Shown here: one piece after another, positions 19,069 to 28,205 of the stretch
Layout: every line of letters begins with the position of its first letter
How positions within the stretch are numbered: position 1 is the stretch's first letter
Source of the DNA: Nemertoderma westbladi
Taxonomy: Eukaryota > Xenacoelomorpha > Nemertodermatida > Nemertodermatidae
Reading direction: 5' to 3'
NCBI GenBank assembly: GCA_032718475.1
Contig: JAUCBJ010007221.1
Coordinates: 1 to 44,322 of the forward strand
DNA: 44,322 nucleotides
Notes under the pieces: generated by a model
Told to the model about the DNA's origin: nothing
Seen by the model: only the letters and a program-made list of their open reading frames with translations
The model's database searches: none
Position numbers and translations under genes: made by a program

Positions 19069-19520
19069 GGAAGACTCGTGAGCCTTTCTTATGAATTGTT
19101 TGTCTTATGTATTGTTTGTGTAATTTGTATTGTTTAAAATTTATATTGCTCTAAATTTATGCAATTTATATTGTTCTAAATTTATGCAATTTATGATTGC
19201 CCCAAGTTTATGTATTTGTATTGTTCCGATTTTATGAAATTCAGAAAGTTTTATATTTAGAAGGAATTTATATTTGAAAGATTTATATTTCATATTTGAG
19301 ATGTAAAAGGAGTTTATATTATTCTAAACTTATGCAGTATTATTCTAAACTTATGCAATTTAGTAAAGATTTATTTAGAAAGTGCTATATTTGTAGTCAT
19401 TCCAAACTTACGCAATTTATTGTTTCGAATATTATGCAATTTATATTTTATAAAGAAGCAGTATTTGTATTCACAGTAAATAGAAGGCAAGAGCAGACGG
19501 AAGACTTGTGAGCCTTTCTT
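19069..19520 (+). repeat. 22-nt motif copies flanking an AT-rich repeat tract
   Basis: GGAAGACTYGYGAGCCTTTC (followed by TT) occurs at 19069-19090 and 19499-19520, with further copies at 17071-17092 and, ending TCT, at 14616-14636. Copies 3 and 4 are preceded by a purine-rich GGCAAGR-type run that could act as a polypurine tract. Between them lie short AT-rich repeats built on TTTATGCAATTTATATTGTTC. Confidence 0.8.
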
Positions 19521-19690
19521 GTGATTATTTGAAATTATTCCGAACTTATGCAATTTGTTTTATATTTAAGTAGTATTAGTATTTGTGATTGTTTAAATTT
19601 ATGCAATATTTGAGATGCAATAGATTTATTTTGGTGAATTTAATTTAGATTTATATTGTACTTACTTAATAAAGCCTTAAATACGTAAAG
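19130..19690. repeat. AT-rich short-period repeats (ATGCAATTTATATT type)
   Basis: Degenerate direct repeats of about 30 bp carry TCTAAATTTATGCAATTTATATTG variants. No gene is seen. Confidence 0.6.
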
Positions 19691-19985
19691 TTTGAATTTG
19701 TAATTATTTTGTATCGAATTATTATGTAGAGGTATTATTGTTGAGATTTAATTTGTAAATATGTAAGTACGTCCCAAGTATTCCATAATTTGATTTAGTA
19801 TTGGTGAAAACCGTATATTTTATGCACTATAATATCCTGTTTTCATGGAGCGGTATAGAATTTTATTCTCATAAATGCCGTGGATTTTCAAAATTTTATT
19901 TTGTTCGAATTAACTTTGCTATAAAGATTACATTAAGTCCTCATTTGCATTTCAGTATATCTATTTGTATTACATTGTTCAAGTG

Positions 19986-20060
19986 GTTCAGTAGCTCAGT
20001 CGGTTAAGCGTTGGAAATTCGTGTAGTAGGTATTGAGTTCGAATCCTAGTAGGTGCGAAT
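19986..20060 (+). repeat. tRNA-like sequence, probable SINE head
   Basis: A perfect A box TAGCTCAGTCGG (19992-20003) and a B box GTTCGAATCC (20037-20046) are spaced as in a tRNA promoter. The acceptor arms do not pair and the T stem is weak, so this is a tRNA-derived pol III promoter, not a functional tRNA gene. It lies within AT-rich sequence that may be an LTR. Confidence 0.6.
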
Positions 20061-20274
20061 TATTTTTTGTGCAGAGTTTCAACTCATTTAAATTAACCGC
20101 TACAAATTAAATTGCATTTGCTCAAGGTAGATTAACCAATAGGATTGCAGTTATTAGATAGTAACCAATGTCGTACAAGATACGTGTTCGCTGGACCAAT
20201 AGTTATCTTTAAAAACCTATTAGAACTCATAGAACAATCTAGATTTATCTCGATTGATTGCAGCACAAATTTGC

Positions 20275-20376
20275 TATAAAAGGTGCGATTTTGTTCATTA
20301 GTTATTCTTTCTCAGTGCATTATACTCTTAGCATAGTATCTTAGTATTGTTTATTGTATATTAGTTTTGTAATAAA
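20275..20376 (+). promoter_or_regulatory. LTR-like core promoter and polyA signal
   Basis: TATAAAAGG at 20275-20283 is followed 96 bp later by AATAAA at 20371-20376. A TATA box and polyA signal this close together is the expected layout of a U3-R region. It lies downstream of ORF-B and may be the 3' LTR of element 2. No second copy was found, so the boundaries are not set. Confidence 0.45.
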
Positions 20377-20429
20377 AGTTAGAAATACTTCTTACATCTG
20401 CCCTTTTCCTACTATGTTTCACCACGGTG

Positions 20430-22050
20430 AATCCAACTGAGGGACAGATGGCTGGCTAAACATCGGGCCACAGCAATGAACGAGAACATCTGAGGAATGT
20501 AGAAGGAGACAACCCGCAATATCACTCTTAGTTATTCGCCCATCGCCTGAAAGGTTAGACAGCGTTCAATGCCTTGCTACCTAAGTGTAAGACCAAAGAT
20601 CGAAGGTAGAGGCAGTGACACTACTGCCACTGAAATTACATCTAGGGACCGTACTGTCTTAATTCAGAGAAAACCCGCAGTAGACCTTGACATTCCTACG
20701 GGGGGAGAGCAGGCAGAGATACTAGTACACAGATAGGACGCAGGCACACCGGTACAAGGCATACCCATTGGTAGGGTGCAGCAAACTGTACGCCTAACTC
20801 TTGCTAAGTACAGGTGCGTCGGTGACTGTTTGTAGTACAACGGTGTCCATTGCATTAGAACTTGTAGGCTAGAAGGGTTACTGTGTTTTACCTGAATTAG
20901 GATTGTACCGTTCAGGCGGTAGGGCAGTTTATTACTAGGCGCAAAAATAAATTGAGGCTATTAGGGATACTAACATCTACCGTGTCCCCGCCAACATTCT
21001 GTTAGGAAGTTGCCGCGCCCATCTAGGCAACCAAAATTCTAGATAAGAACACCAGGCTAGCTATTTGTAACTGTACGCCTACTGTAGTAAACTAACACAT
21101 TTCTTCTTAGTATTAGGGACCTGGTAAATTAAATTGCCGAATTCTGGGCGTAGTATTAACCTTATGCCTGAATTTGAGTCCTGGAAATACACGAAAGGGG
21201 AAGGAGCCTTATCATTCGTGAGTATTGGACCTACAAGTTACAAAATTAGAATATTTGTAAAATGCACACCGGACCCAGTAATTATATATGTGAAGGAGCA
21301 AAACTGACTTTGACTGTTTAGAATCAAGACTCACACGCGTTAGAAATTATTTACACCTCAAAATATATAAAATAACTTTTGTCCGTACTGCGCTTTGCCC
21401 GCTAGTTAGACATCTCTGCACCTAGCTAGCATCTTTCTATCCCAACCATATAAATCACACCGCGGCAAAGTATACGAGCCCCTTAGTCCGTCAGTGAGTC
21501 AGCCTGATTTTAGGATTCGCTGCGCGGGATTTTGTTTTATCGAAGTTTGTCCGTTCGTAGACTGTTTTCTGCCTCACCGGTTATAAGAGACCGATACTGC
21601 AATATATATTCGCTTACTTAGAGTTTACTGTTTTGGTGAGAAGGTCGGATTTATGATTTGATTCACAAACTTTACAGTAAGATATTGCAGGGTATTTTGT
21701 TACTGTCTCTTCGCATACATAATTTATTGATCTCTTACTTACCTAGATAGAGTTCCCACAGCTGCCATATGCCAGGAATATGGGTGGGATCTCCACCACC
21801 TCTATAGTTAACGCACCTTTTACTGTAACATTATTAGTAATAAACCTCACTATAGTAGTATAGTACTTAATACAATATTGACAGTATGCATTATGATGAA
21901 TATGTCTCCATGGTAATACAGTTGGTTATTGATTCTAGGAAACTAATTATATGTCGCAATTTCTTCAATTATTCTTCTTATTCCATTTATTCTTACCAAA
22001 CTTTTGTAATTATGTACTTAATATTTTACATATATCCTTAACAAAAGGCA
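20430..22050. other. 1.6-kb stretch with no recognisable gene
   Basis: All frames are short. A plus-strand stretch near 20670-20840 (IQRKPAVDLDIPTGGEQ, VQGIPIGRVQQTVRL) looks like decayed coding sequence but is broken by stops and not assignable. The rest is unremarkable. Confidence 0.5.
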
Positions 22051-22219
22051 CAGTCCCGTAGTTAAAGGGGGGGGGGGGGGGTAAAAAATGTGTCAAAAAT
22101 ATGGAATATTTTTTTAATCTCCCCCCCCCCCCCCCCCCTCCACCTTCCTCGGGAGAAGAAAAGTTGAGTATCCCTTAAAAATTTACAGCAGCGGCCAAAA
22201 ATACCTCAATCCGGCACTG
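22051..22219. mobile_element. Possible short inverted-repeat element with G15/C18 arms
   Basis: The unit starts CAGTCCCGTAGTTAAAGG, runs into 15 Gs (22067-22081), an A/T-rich middle, 18 Cs (22121-22138), and ends in CCGGCACTG. The termini CAGT...ACTG are inverted and the G and C runs can pair. This resembles a non-autonomous DNA transposon, but the flanks show no clear target duplication. Confidence 0.3.
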
Positions 22220-22272
22220 CCTTTCGTCTCTTTAGAATTGCAATGTAACAAAAATATAGGCTATATTGATAA

Positions 22273-23489
22273 ATGCCTTACAATGATTGTATGATGGCTA
22301 TATTAATATTTATTGCCTTTGTGACTCTTATATCTCCAACGATTGCCAGTATCTACATGCAGATTGTCTGCACTACCGGTTCCCCAACTTCGGATGGTGT
22401 ACCAACTAAAGCTACATCAGTGCAGGACTGCAGTATGGACTGTGAACTGAATAACCAAGACTGCCGATCATTCAGTTTTATCGACAGATGTCAGCTTTAC
22501 AGCGAGGATTGTGTAGCTGATATGTACAACTGGGATGTAGCCGATACTCTTGGAAAGCGATGGGTCAGCAGGAACAAAGGTTAAATATTACTTGCACTTT
22601 TAGTATAGACTTAAATAATTCCAGCAACGAATTTTTCAAATAAAAAGGAAACATCACGTGCATCGTACTTACAATGAGAATTTGAATGAATCACGAAACT
22701 TCAAATTTGTCCTCCACAACATTGTATTAATCATCTCCATTCTTGTCTATCTAGTGACCAATTTTTGACAATATTTTTAACCAATTTATAATATTTTTTA
22801 GTGCGATGGGCTGGAAGTTTCGCTGCACCTTGTCACGCCCAATTTCTTGGAGAAGTTCAACTAAAGAAGCAGACAGACATTGTAAAGTTCACGGAATGCA
22901 TGGTAGTTTGTGCCGAGGACAAGTACCGATGCAGTGCTGTTGTTTGGGCATGGGATGAAGATAATATTGTAAACAATGCCTGTTGGTTCGAGGGTTTTGA
23001 AGATTCTGACACCAATCTTGATACCATCATCGCTATACATGGGGATAACGTTGTATTTTTTGACAAGGTGGATCACATCCAATTCAACTGTAAGATATAC
23101 TTATTTATTTCCTTCTAAGTGTTTGTAGTAATTATTTATAGCCTAAGACAAAAAGTTGGCAACTCAGTGAGAATATATTATAATGATCAAATATATCCGA
23201 TCTGATAAATTTATTGTTTATCTGAATCTTCCGAAGATGAACATTATTGTGCAATATAACCGGCCATCCATTTAATATTAATTTAACAATTTATTTTTTG
23301 GTATTATTAATTATTTATTACAGACGTTCATTTGTTATTATTCAATTACAGGTCCCATAGTTGACCCTTGCAGTATCTGCGCAATACATGGCAATGGACA
23401 TGGTTGCGGGATAATAAGAGGCAAGAAAGGAGAATGCGTAGGATGTGCCGCTGGTTTCGTTGAAATTGAAGGCACACATTCTTGCGAAG
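22273..23489 (+). CDS. Secreted PAN/Apple-like protein, exons 1-3 (gene incomplete)
   Basis: Exon 1 (22273-22579) starts at ATG with a hydrophobic signal peptide (AILIFIAFVTLISPTIAS). A PAN/Apple-like module follows (DCSMDCELNNQDCRSFSF, CQLYSEDC). The intron is 22580-22801 (GT...TTTTTTAG). Exon 2 (22802-23089) has a second Cys-rich module (ECMVVCAEDKYRCSAVVWAW, NACWF). The intron is 23090-23351 (GTAAGA...TTACAG). Exon 3 (23352-23489) encodes a six-Cys EGF-like module (DPCSIC ... GKKGECVGC ... SCE) and ends at a GTAAGA donor. All three junctions are phase 1, so exons are symmetric as in shuffled extracellular proteins; a Cys codon is split across exons 2 and 3. PAN modules bind proteins or carbohydrates. 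No further exon is visible; LINE-A begins ~150 bp downstream. Splice sites are inferred from sequence only. Confidence 0.7.
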
Positions 23490-23670
23490 GTAAGAAAAGT
23501 ATTAAAATGTATTAAAATCAATTATTTAAATTACGATTTATTTGTAAATTCTCACGGGTAATGAAGGTATTACGAATCATCGAACTTTGGTGTAAAATTA
23601 CTCTGCATTTTCCCTTCCTCAACAACACACTACTACAAAACTCCACCTTCTGCTGTCATACTGTACACAT

Positions 23671-25914
23671 ATGATAAATCTATCCATCACCTCAGGTATA
23701 TTTCCTACCCCCTACAAACTGGCAAAAGTAGTTCCTATAATGAAAAAAGGCAACAGACTAGACCGCTGCAACACCAGACCGATATCCCTACTACAAACGG
23801 CTTCCAAAATCCTCGAGAAAGTGGTGTACATACAATTTGCCAACTATCTATATTCCAACAACATTATAGACGACTATCAATCCGGCCTCCGACCCGGCTA
23901 CTCAGTCCAAACGTGCCTACTATACCTCGACGACCAAATTCGTGATGCTATCGAAAACGGGAAACTTATGGGACTGGTTGCAATTGACATCCAAAAGGCA
24001 TACGATTCAGTAGATCGATCAATTCTGCTACACAAACTTGAATGTATCGGCATGGACGCCCATTCAATTACATGGTTTCGCTCGTACCTGACAGGCAGAC
24101 ACCAATATGTTCAGGTTGGAAATAAATCATCAAAGATACTGCGCATCGACTGGGGAACTCCCCAAGGTGCGCTACTCGCGGTGTTGTTGTTCCTAATCTA
24201 CATAAACGACTTTGACCTGGCTATAACAATAACCCCGACTCACCATTTGCCATCGATCACCCCGACCGCCGCCACACCACCAGCCAACCAGACCATTGCA
24301 ACAACAACACCAACGACCAACCCGGCCGTCACCACACCAACGGCCAACCCGGCCGCGGCTACGCCACTGGCCACACCGGCCATCGCCACGCCAACGGCCA
24401 TCCCAGCCACGAACACGCTACCGGCCACCCCGACCGCCGCCACACCAACGGCCAACCCGGGCGTGACCATGCCACTGGCCACCCAGGTCGTCGCCACTCT
24501 AACGGCCACCCCGGCCGTGACTACGCCACTGGCCACCCCGGTCGTCGCCACCCTATTGGCCACCCTGGCCACGACTACGCCACTGGCCAACCCGGCAGTC
24601 GCCACTCTGTCGGCCACCCCGGCCACAACTACGGCACTGGCCACCCCGGCCATCACCACTCTATTGGCCACCCCGGCCGCGACTACGCCACTGACCACCC
24701 CGGCCGTCGCCACTCTATTGACCACCCTGGCCGTGACTACACCACTGGCCACCCCAGCCGTCGCCACTCTAGCGGCCACCCAGGCCGTGACTACGCCACT
24801 GGCCACCCCGGCTGCCGCCACTCTATCGGCCACACTGGCCGCGACTACGCCACTGGCCACCCTGGCCATCGCCACTCTATCGGCCACCCCAGCCGCAACT
24901 ACGTCACTGGCCACCCCGGCCATCGCCACCCTATCAGCCACCCCGGCCGTGTCTACGCCACTGGCCACCCCGGCTGACGCCACTCTATTGGCCACCCCGG
25001 CCGCGACTACGCCACCAGCCAACCCGGCCGCCGCGATGAAATACGCGGACGACACCAACCTGCTCAGTGCCGGCACCAACCACCATGATATCGCCGAATG
25101 TCTCTCAGGAACCTTGGCAAGAGTCTCACAATGGTCATCCGATAACCGACTCCGAATCCACCCGGACAAGTTCGAATTAATGTTATTCGGCACCCATGCG
25201 CGACTGACTAACACTGACGACTTCTCGGTAACCTACCAAGGAAAAGAATTAATGACATCCGAATCGGTAACCTACCTGGGATACTCGTTAGACGCCACGC
25301 TATCTGGCACATCAAATGCCCAAAGGACAATAAAAAAAGGGAACTCGTGCCTTCGGTTCTTGTACCGCAATCAAGAAGTCCTGGATAAGCCTCTACGCCG
25401 CTTGCTGTGCAACTCCCTAATACAACCCCTAATAGACTACGCAGCTCCATTTTGGTACCTCAGTACCAACAAACGGTACAGACAACAAATTGATGCGCTC
25501 CAACGGAAATGCATCAGATTCTGCTTGTCACTTCCAACTCGTACTCACTTAGACGCAAGTCATTTCACGGCAATGAACTGGCTACCGATCACTCAACGAA
25601 CACACCAGCTAATCCTGACTCACGTCTACAACGTCTATAACAAAAAGGCACCCACATACTTACAGAATTTAATAAACTTTGACCATACGACCAACAGACT
25701 ACGTAACGGCTTTGCACACGCTATTGTCCCACACAAAAGAACTGCAGCTGGAACACTATCATTCTCATACCTGGGACCATACCTTTGGAACCAATTACCG
25801 AGCGACATAAAAGCATCCACTAACACTGAAACATTCAAACACAAAGTAAAAGAACACCTAATGAAACACGTTATATCAAACGAATCGTCAATTTTTTACG
25901 CTAACACGTCATAA
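23671..25914 (+). CDS. LINE-A reverse transcriptase with in-frame minisatellite, 747 codons
   Basis: Non-LTR RT. The fingers/palm begin with IFPTPYKLAKVVPIMKKG and RPISLLQTASKILEKV. Motif A is IDIQKAYDSVD (~105) and GTPQGALLAVLLFLIYINDF is at ~163. The catalytic YADD is at ~457, about 275 residues later than expected, because residues ~190-455 are a Thr/Pro/Ala/Leu repeat. The thumb and C-terminal region (WLPITQRTHQLIL, LPSDIKASTNTETFK) are typical of CR1/Jockey-type LINEs. The frame is open throughout, before, across and after the repeat. ATG 23671 is only the first Met in a truncated copy. The insertion separates two halves of the active site, so function is doubtful, though the loop could be tolerated. 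Confidence 0.88.
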   Translation: MINLSITSGIFPTPYKLAKVVPIMKKGNRLDRCNTRPISLLQTASKILEKVVYIQFANYLYSNNIIDDYQSGLRPGYSVQTCLLYLDDQIRDAIENGKLMGLVAIDIQKAYDSVDRSILLHKLECIGMDAHSITWFRSYLTGRHQYVQVGNKSSKILRIDWGTPQGALLAVLLFLIYINDFDLAITITPTHHLPSITPTAATPPANQTIATTTPTTNPAVTTPTANPAAATPLATPAIATPTAIPATNTLPATPTAATPTANPGVTMPLATQVVATLTATPAVTTPLATPVVATLLATLATTTPLANPAVATLSATPATTTALATPAITTLLATPAATTPLTTPAVATLLTTLAVTTPLATPAVATLAATQAVTTPLATPAAATLSATLAATTPLATLAIATLSATPAATTSLATPAIATLSATPAVSTPLATPADATLLATPAATTPPANPAAAMKYADDTNLLSAGTNHHDIAECLSGTLARVSQWSSDNRLRIHPDKFELMLFGTHARLTNTDDFSVTYQGKELMTSESVTYLGYSLDATLSGTSNAQRTIKKGNSCLRFLYRNQEVLDKPLRRLLCNSLIQPLIDYAAPFWYLSTNKRYRQQIDALQRKCIRFCLSLPTRTHLDASHFTAMNWLPITQRTHQLILTHVYNVYNKKAPTYLQNLINFDHTTNRLRNGFAHAIVPHKRTAAGTLSFSYLGPYLWNQLPSDIKASTNTETFKHKVKEHLMKHVISNESSIFYANTS
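24238..25032 (+). repeat. 27/54-bp coding minisatellite (~29 units)
   Basis: A GC-rich tandem array alternates two 27-bp subunits: ACTACGCCACTGGCCACCCC-type (TTPLATPAV) and GCCACTCTATTGGCCACCCC-type (ATLLATPAA). About 29 nine-residue units are present with many substitutions but no frame-breaking indel. The 5' units are more diverged (ANPAV/TPTAN type). The minus strand is also open over the array, as expected for a repeat whose length is a multiple of three. Confidence 0.92.
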
Positions 25915-26377
25915 ACACTACACTATACACACAACTTCGACAACACCGAACCGACAGGACCCCCATGAAAACGAGACGCAGTCTCTTGGGGCTATCCTGA
26001 ACAATAATCTAACTCCCAGTATAAAGGACACTAAGAGAAACAACCGCACCTGAAACCTACCGGACCGAACCGCAACTCAGACAAATACAAACGCACTATA
26101 CACTAATAATACACACACCACACACCATACAGTACCTACCTACACAACACTGTCACCGCGATTTGACTCTAATAGCCAATATATACATTTACTTATATAT
26201 GCAAATATTATGAGCAGTATAACTGATACAATACATAAAACATTGCGTACTGCAGTACAACTGACTGTACTGCCTGACTGCAACACTGCTGCACTGATAA
26301 CTTTACCTGAATACTGGACTAGTGGTAATTTTGGCCTATTGTACTTTCGATCAAATTAACCACGGCTGAGGTATGAT

Positions 26378-27919
26378 ATGAGTGTATCTTCTAGCATCGA
26401 AATAGTTACTGACTCTGGGGACGCCGACGCTGAGATATCAGCGTACTACAATCCCCCGATGAAAGCCTCAACTATTAAGAGGAAATCTCCCAAGAAGAAA
26501 TCCAAACCAAAGGTGGCAGAACCTCCCTCTACTACAACTGCCTCCGGCGCAGCGGCCCGGAAGGTCCTAGACAAATCCAGAGTTGACTCGGCAATGTCAT
26601 CACGACGGATTTCTCAATCAACAATCCCAGTCACCCATTATCAACGTAGATCTGCAGCCCCTTGTCGCCCATCCTCAAATACCAGTACTAATACGGATAC
26701 CGGTAGCCGAAACCGGAACAATGGCACCCCGTTGAACTTACCGGAGAAACCCGGCACGTTGCCACGGGTTAGCTCAGGGGAGTGCGGCGTCTGCGATCTA
26801 ACGGTACAGGACGAAGAGAATGGCATCACATGCGATAGGTGTCTTCGCTGGTACCACACTCGGTGCGAGGATATATCAACGAGGGCGTATAACCTCTTGC
26901 AGGAAATCTTCGGCAAATACAACGAGAGTAATCAGGTCATGTGGTTTTGCTCCAAATGTACCAGCATTCCACATGCAGTACCGGTCCCAGTAACTCCTGC
27001 ACCTCTCTCAGAACAAGAGAACCAACGCTGGGAGTCCCTGAAGGAGCTGGTTCTACAGCAAACTGTGATGATTGAATCTGTGTCAGACGAATTGCGGGAA
27101 TTAAAATCCAATATGAAAAGTAATATATATTCCTCTGACTCCGAAACTCCTGACACCTCTGATGACGATAACATAGGACTGGAGGACAATGTAGAATTCG
27201 CTAACTCGTATCTAGAGCGAAAGAAACTCGCTCGCAAAGAAAAGGCAAAGAAAAGGAAGATGCTACGCTCCTCGAAACTCTACAATGCTCCTCTTGCAGA
27301 AGTTGTGGAATCTTCGGTAAAGGAAGCCATGGAAAACGAACTGTTAAAGAAGGAGGTTATTGTAAGTAACCTTATAGAATCTCAACAAGGTGGGGCTGAT
27401 AAAGCAGCGGTGGCTGAGATATGCGGAGCCATTGGTGTCGACCCGGCTTCCGTCGCGGACGTAGTGCGTCTTGGTCGACGACACGTGGACCGTAAACGAC
27501 TACTAAAAGTATCCTTTAAGTCGGAATACGAAGCACGTGACTTCCGCTCGTTAACAACCGCAGCACGCGACGCCACTGATGGTCCAGCAGTCTGTCGGGA
27601 AATTCGAGTACGTCAGAGTTTATCTCAAATACAAAGGCTATCCCTCCGCAACACCAGAATCTCGGTACAGAAACTAAATAAGAAAGCCCATCATGATGAA
27701 ATCGGTGATGCTACTGAAAGCTATAGTCTAAAACCGGATGGCGAAGTCTGGCGGTATACAAAACACAGTGACGGCAAATGGAAACGAGACCGTCGATGGA
27801 GTTTTGTTGAAGTAGATGCAGATCGCTCTAGGACGACTCAGAACTCCTCTCGATCAGATAGCGGTCCCCGCTCCCACCAGGCTATTCGGAGAAACCGTCC
27901 CCTGGACCAGGAAAACTAG
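26378..27919 (+). CDS. LINE-B ORF1: PHD finger and RNA-binding-like protein, 513 aa
   Basis: Nucleic-acid-binding ORF1 protein of a CR1-like LINE. The N-terminus is basic and Ser/Thr-rich (KRKSPKKKSKPK). A C4HC3 PHD finger covers residues ~135-195 (CGVCDL, CDRCLRWYHTRC, WFCSKC). A coiled-coil segment follows (NQRWESLKELVLQQT and DELRELKSN). Then an acidic stretch, a Lys/Arg-rich helix, and an RRM-like/C-terminal region with KKEVIVSNLIES and VVRLGRRHVDRKRLLKVSF, as in LINE ORF1 proteins of the transposase-22 type. PHD fingers are known in CR1-group ORF1 proteins. ATG 26378 precedes all domains. The stop TAG at 27917-27919 overlaps ORF2. Confidence 0.88.
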   Translation: MSVSSSIEIVTDSGDADAEISAYYNPPMKASTIKRKSPKKKSKPKVAEPPSTTTASGAAARKVLDKSRVDSAMSSRRISQSTIPVTHYQRRSAAPCRPSSNTSTNTDTGSRNRNNGTPLNLPEKPGTLPRVSSGECGVCDLTVQDEENGITCDRCLRWYHTRCEDISTRAYNLLQEIFGKYNESNQVMWFCSKCTSIPHAVPVPVTPAPLSEQENQRWESLKELVLQQTVMIESVSDELRELKSNMKSNIYSSDSETPDTSDDDNIGLEDNVEFANSYLERKKLARKEKAKKRKMLRSSKLYNAPLAEVVESSVKEAMENELLKKEVIVSNLIESQQGGADKAAVAEICGAIGVDPASVADVVRLGRRHVDRKRLLKVSFKSEYEARDFRSLTTAARDATDGPAVCREIRVRQSLSQIQRLSLRNTRISVQKLNKKAHHDEIGDATESYSLKPDGEVWRYTKHSDGKWKRDRRWSFVEVDADRSRTTQNSSRSDSGPRSHQAIRRNRPLDQEN

Positions 27920-28205
27920 TTAAGGGAGAGGACGCCGTAAATAGTGGACCTTTTCTAAACTGTTATAGTGCAAATGTGCAATCAATAAAAATGAAACTTT
28001 CCGAACTTCAGGTCTTGTTAAACAATAACAAATATGATATTATAGCCTTAACCGAAACTTGGGCAAATGAAACTATAACTGATGCTATGCTAGTGGGTGG
28101 TACTGTTTATGCATCTATGAGACACGATAGATTCCATCTGGATCTGGGCGGTGGGGTAGCTATCCTTTTAAAAAAAAGCATTAAATGCTGTAGAGTGACT
28201 TTACC
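27862..28205 (+). pseudogene. LINE-B ORF2, 5' part (APE endonuclease start)
   Basis: This frame is -1 relative to ORF1 and is open from 27862 (TAG at 27859-27861), overlapping the ORF1 end by about 57 nt. It contains no ATG before the APE domain begins (SANVQSIKMKLSELQ; the catalytic Glu is in LTETWAN). It is cut at 28205 by the Merlin insertion in the middle of the APE domain. The overlap region includes GPGKLVKGE, closely matched in LINE-C, which suggests it is translated as part of ORF2. Confidence 0.8.

Larger units (their letters stand above)
11029..20400 (+). mobile_element. BEL/Pao element 2, decayed and 5'-truncated
   Basis: A second BEL/Pao copy, diverged from element 1, lacks gag and protease. 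It begins inside the linker before RT. It is broken by a solo LTR (11393-12993), frameshifts near 13630 and 14550, and a TGA at 14374-14376. ORF-B (17327-19048) and a possible 3' LTR region with TATA and polyA signals (20275-20376) follow and may belong to the same element; the 3' boundary is a guess. Confidence 0.6.
23640..26377 (+). mobile_element. LINE-A: 5'-truncated CR1/Jockey-type retroposon
   Basis: The RT ORF (23671-25914) starts mid-protein without APE endonuclease or ORF1, so the copy is 5'-truncated near 23640. The 3' UTR (25917 to about 26340) includes an imperfect inverted stretch GAGACGCAGTCTCTTGGGGC and CA-rich sequence. The 3' boundary with the LINE-B leader is not clear. Confidence 0.8.

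Noticed and set aside
19986-20060. Functional tRNA gene
   Set aside because: A and B boxes are good but the acceptor arms are not complementary.
20664-20855. 63-codon minus-strand frame and a plus-strand protease-like stretch
   Set aside because: Too short and broken by stops on the plus strand; no family can be named.
24240-25214. 324-codon minus-strand open frame encoding V/A/G-rich repeats
   Set aside because: It is the antisense shadow of the 27-bp coding minisatellite; a repeat whose unit is a multiple of three stays open in several frames.
27908-27916. Canonical -1 slippery heptamer at the LINE-B ORF1 end
   Set aside because: GGAAAAC does not fit X-XXY-YYZ in the zero frame, so frameshifting is only one of several options.
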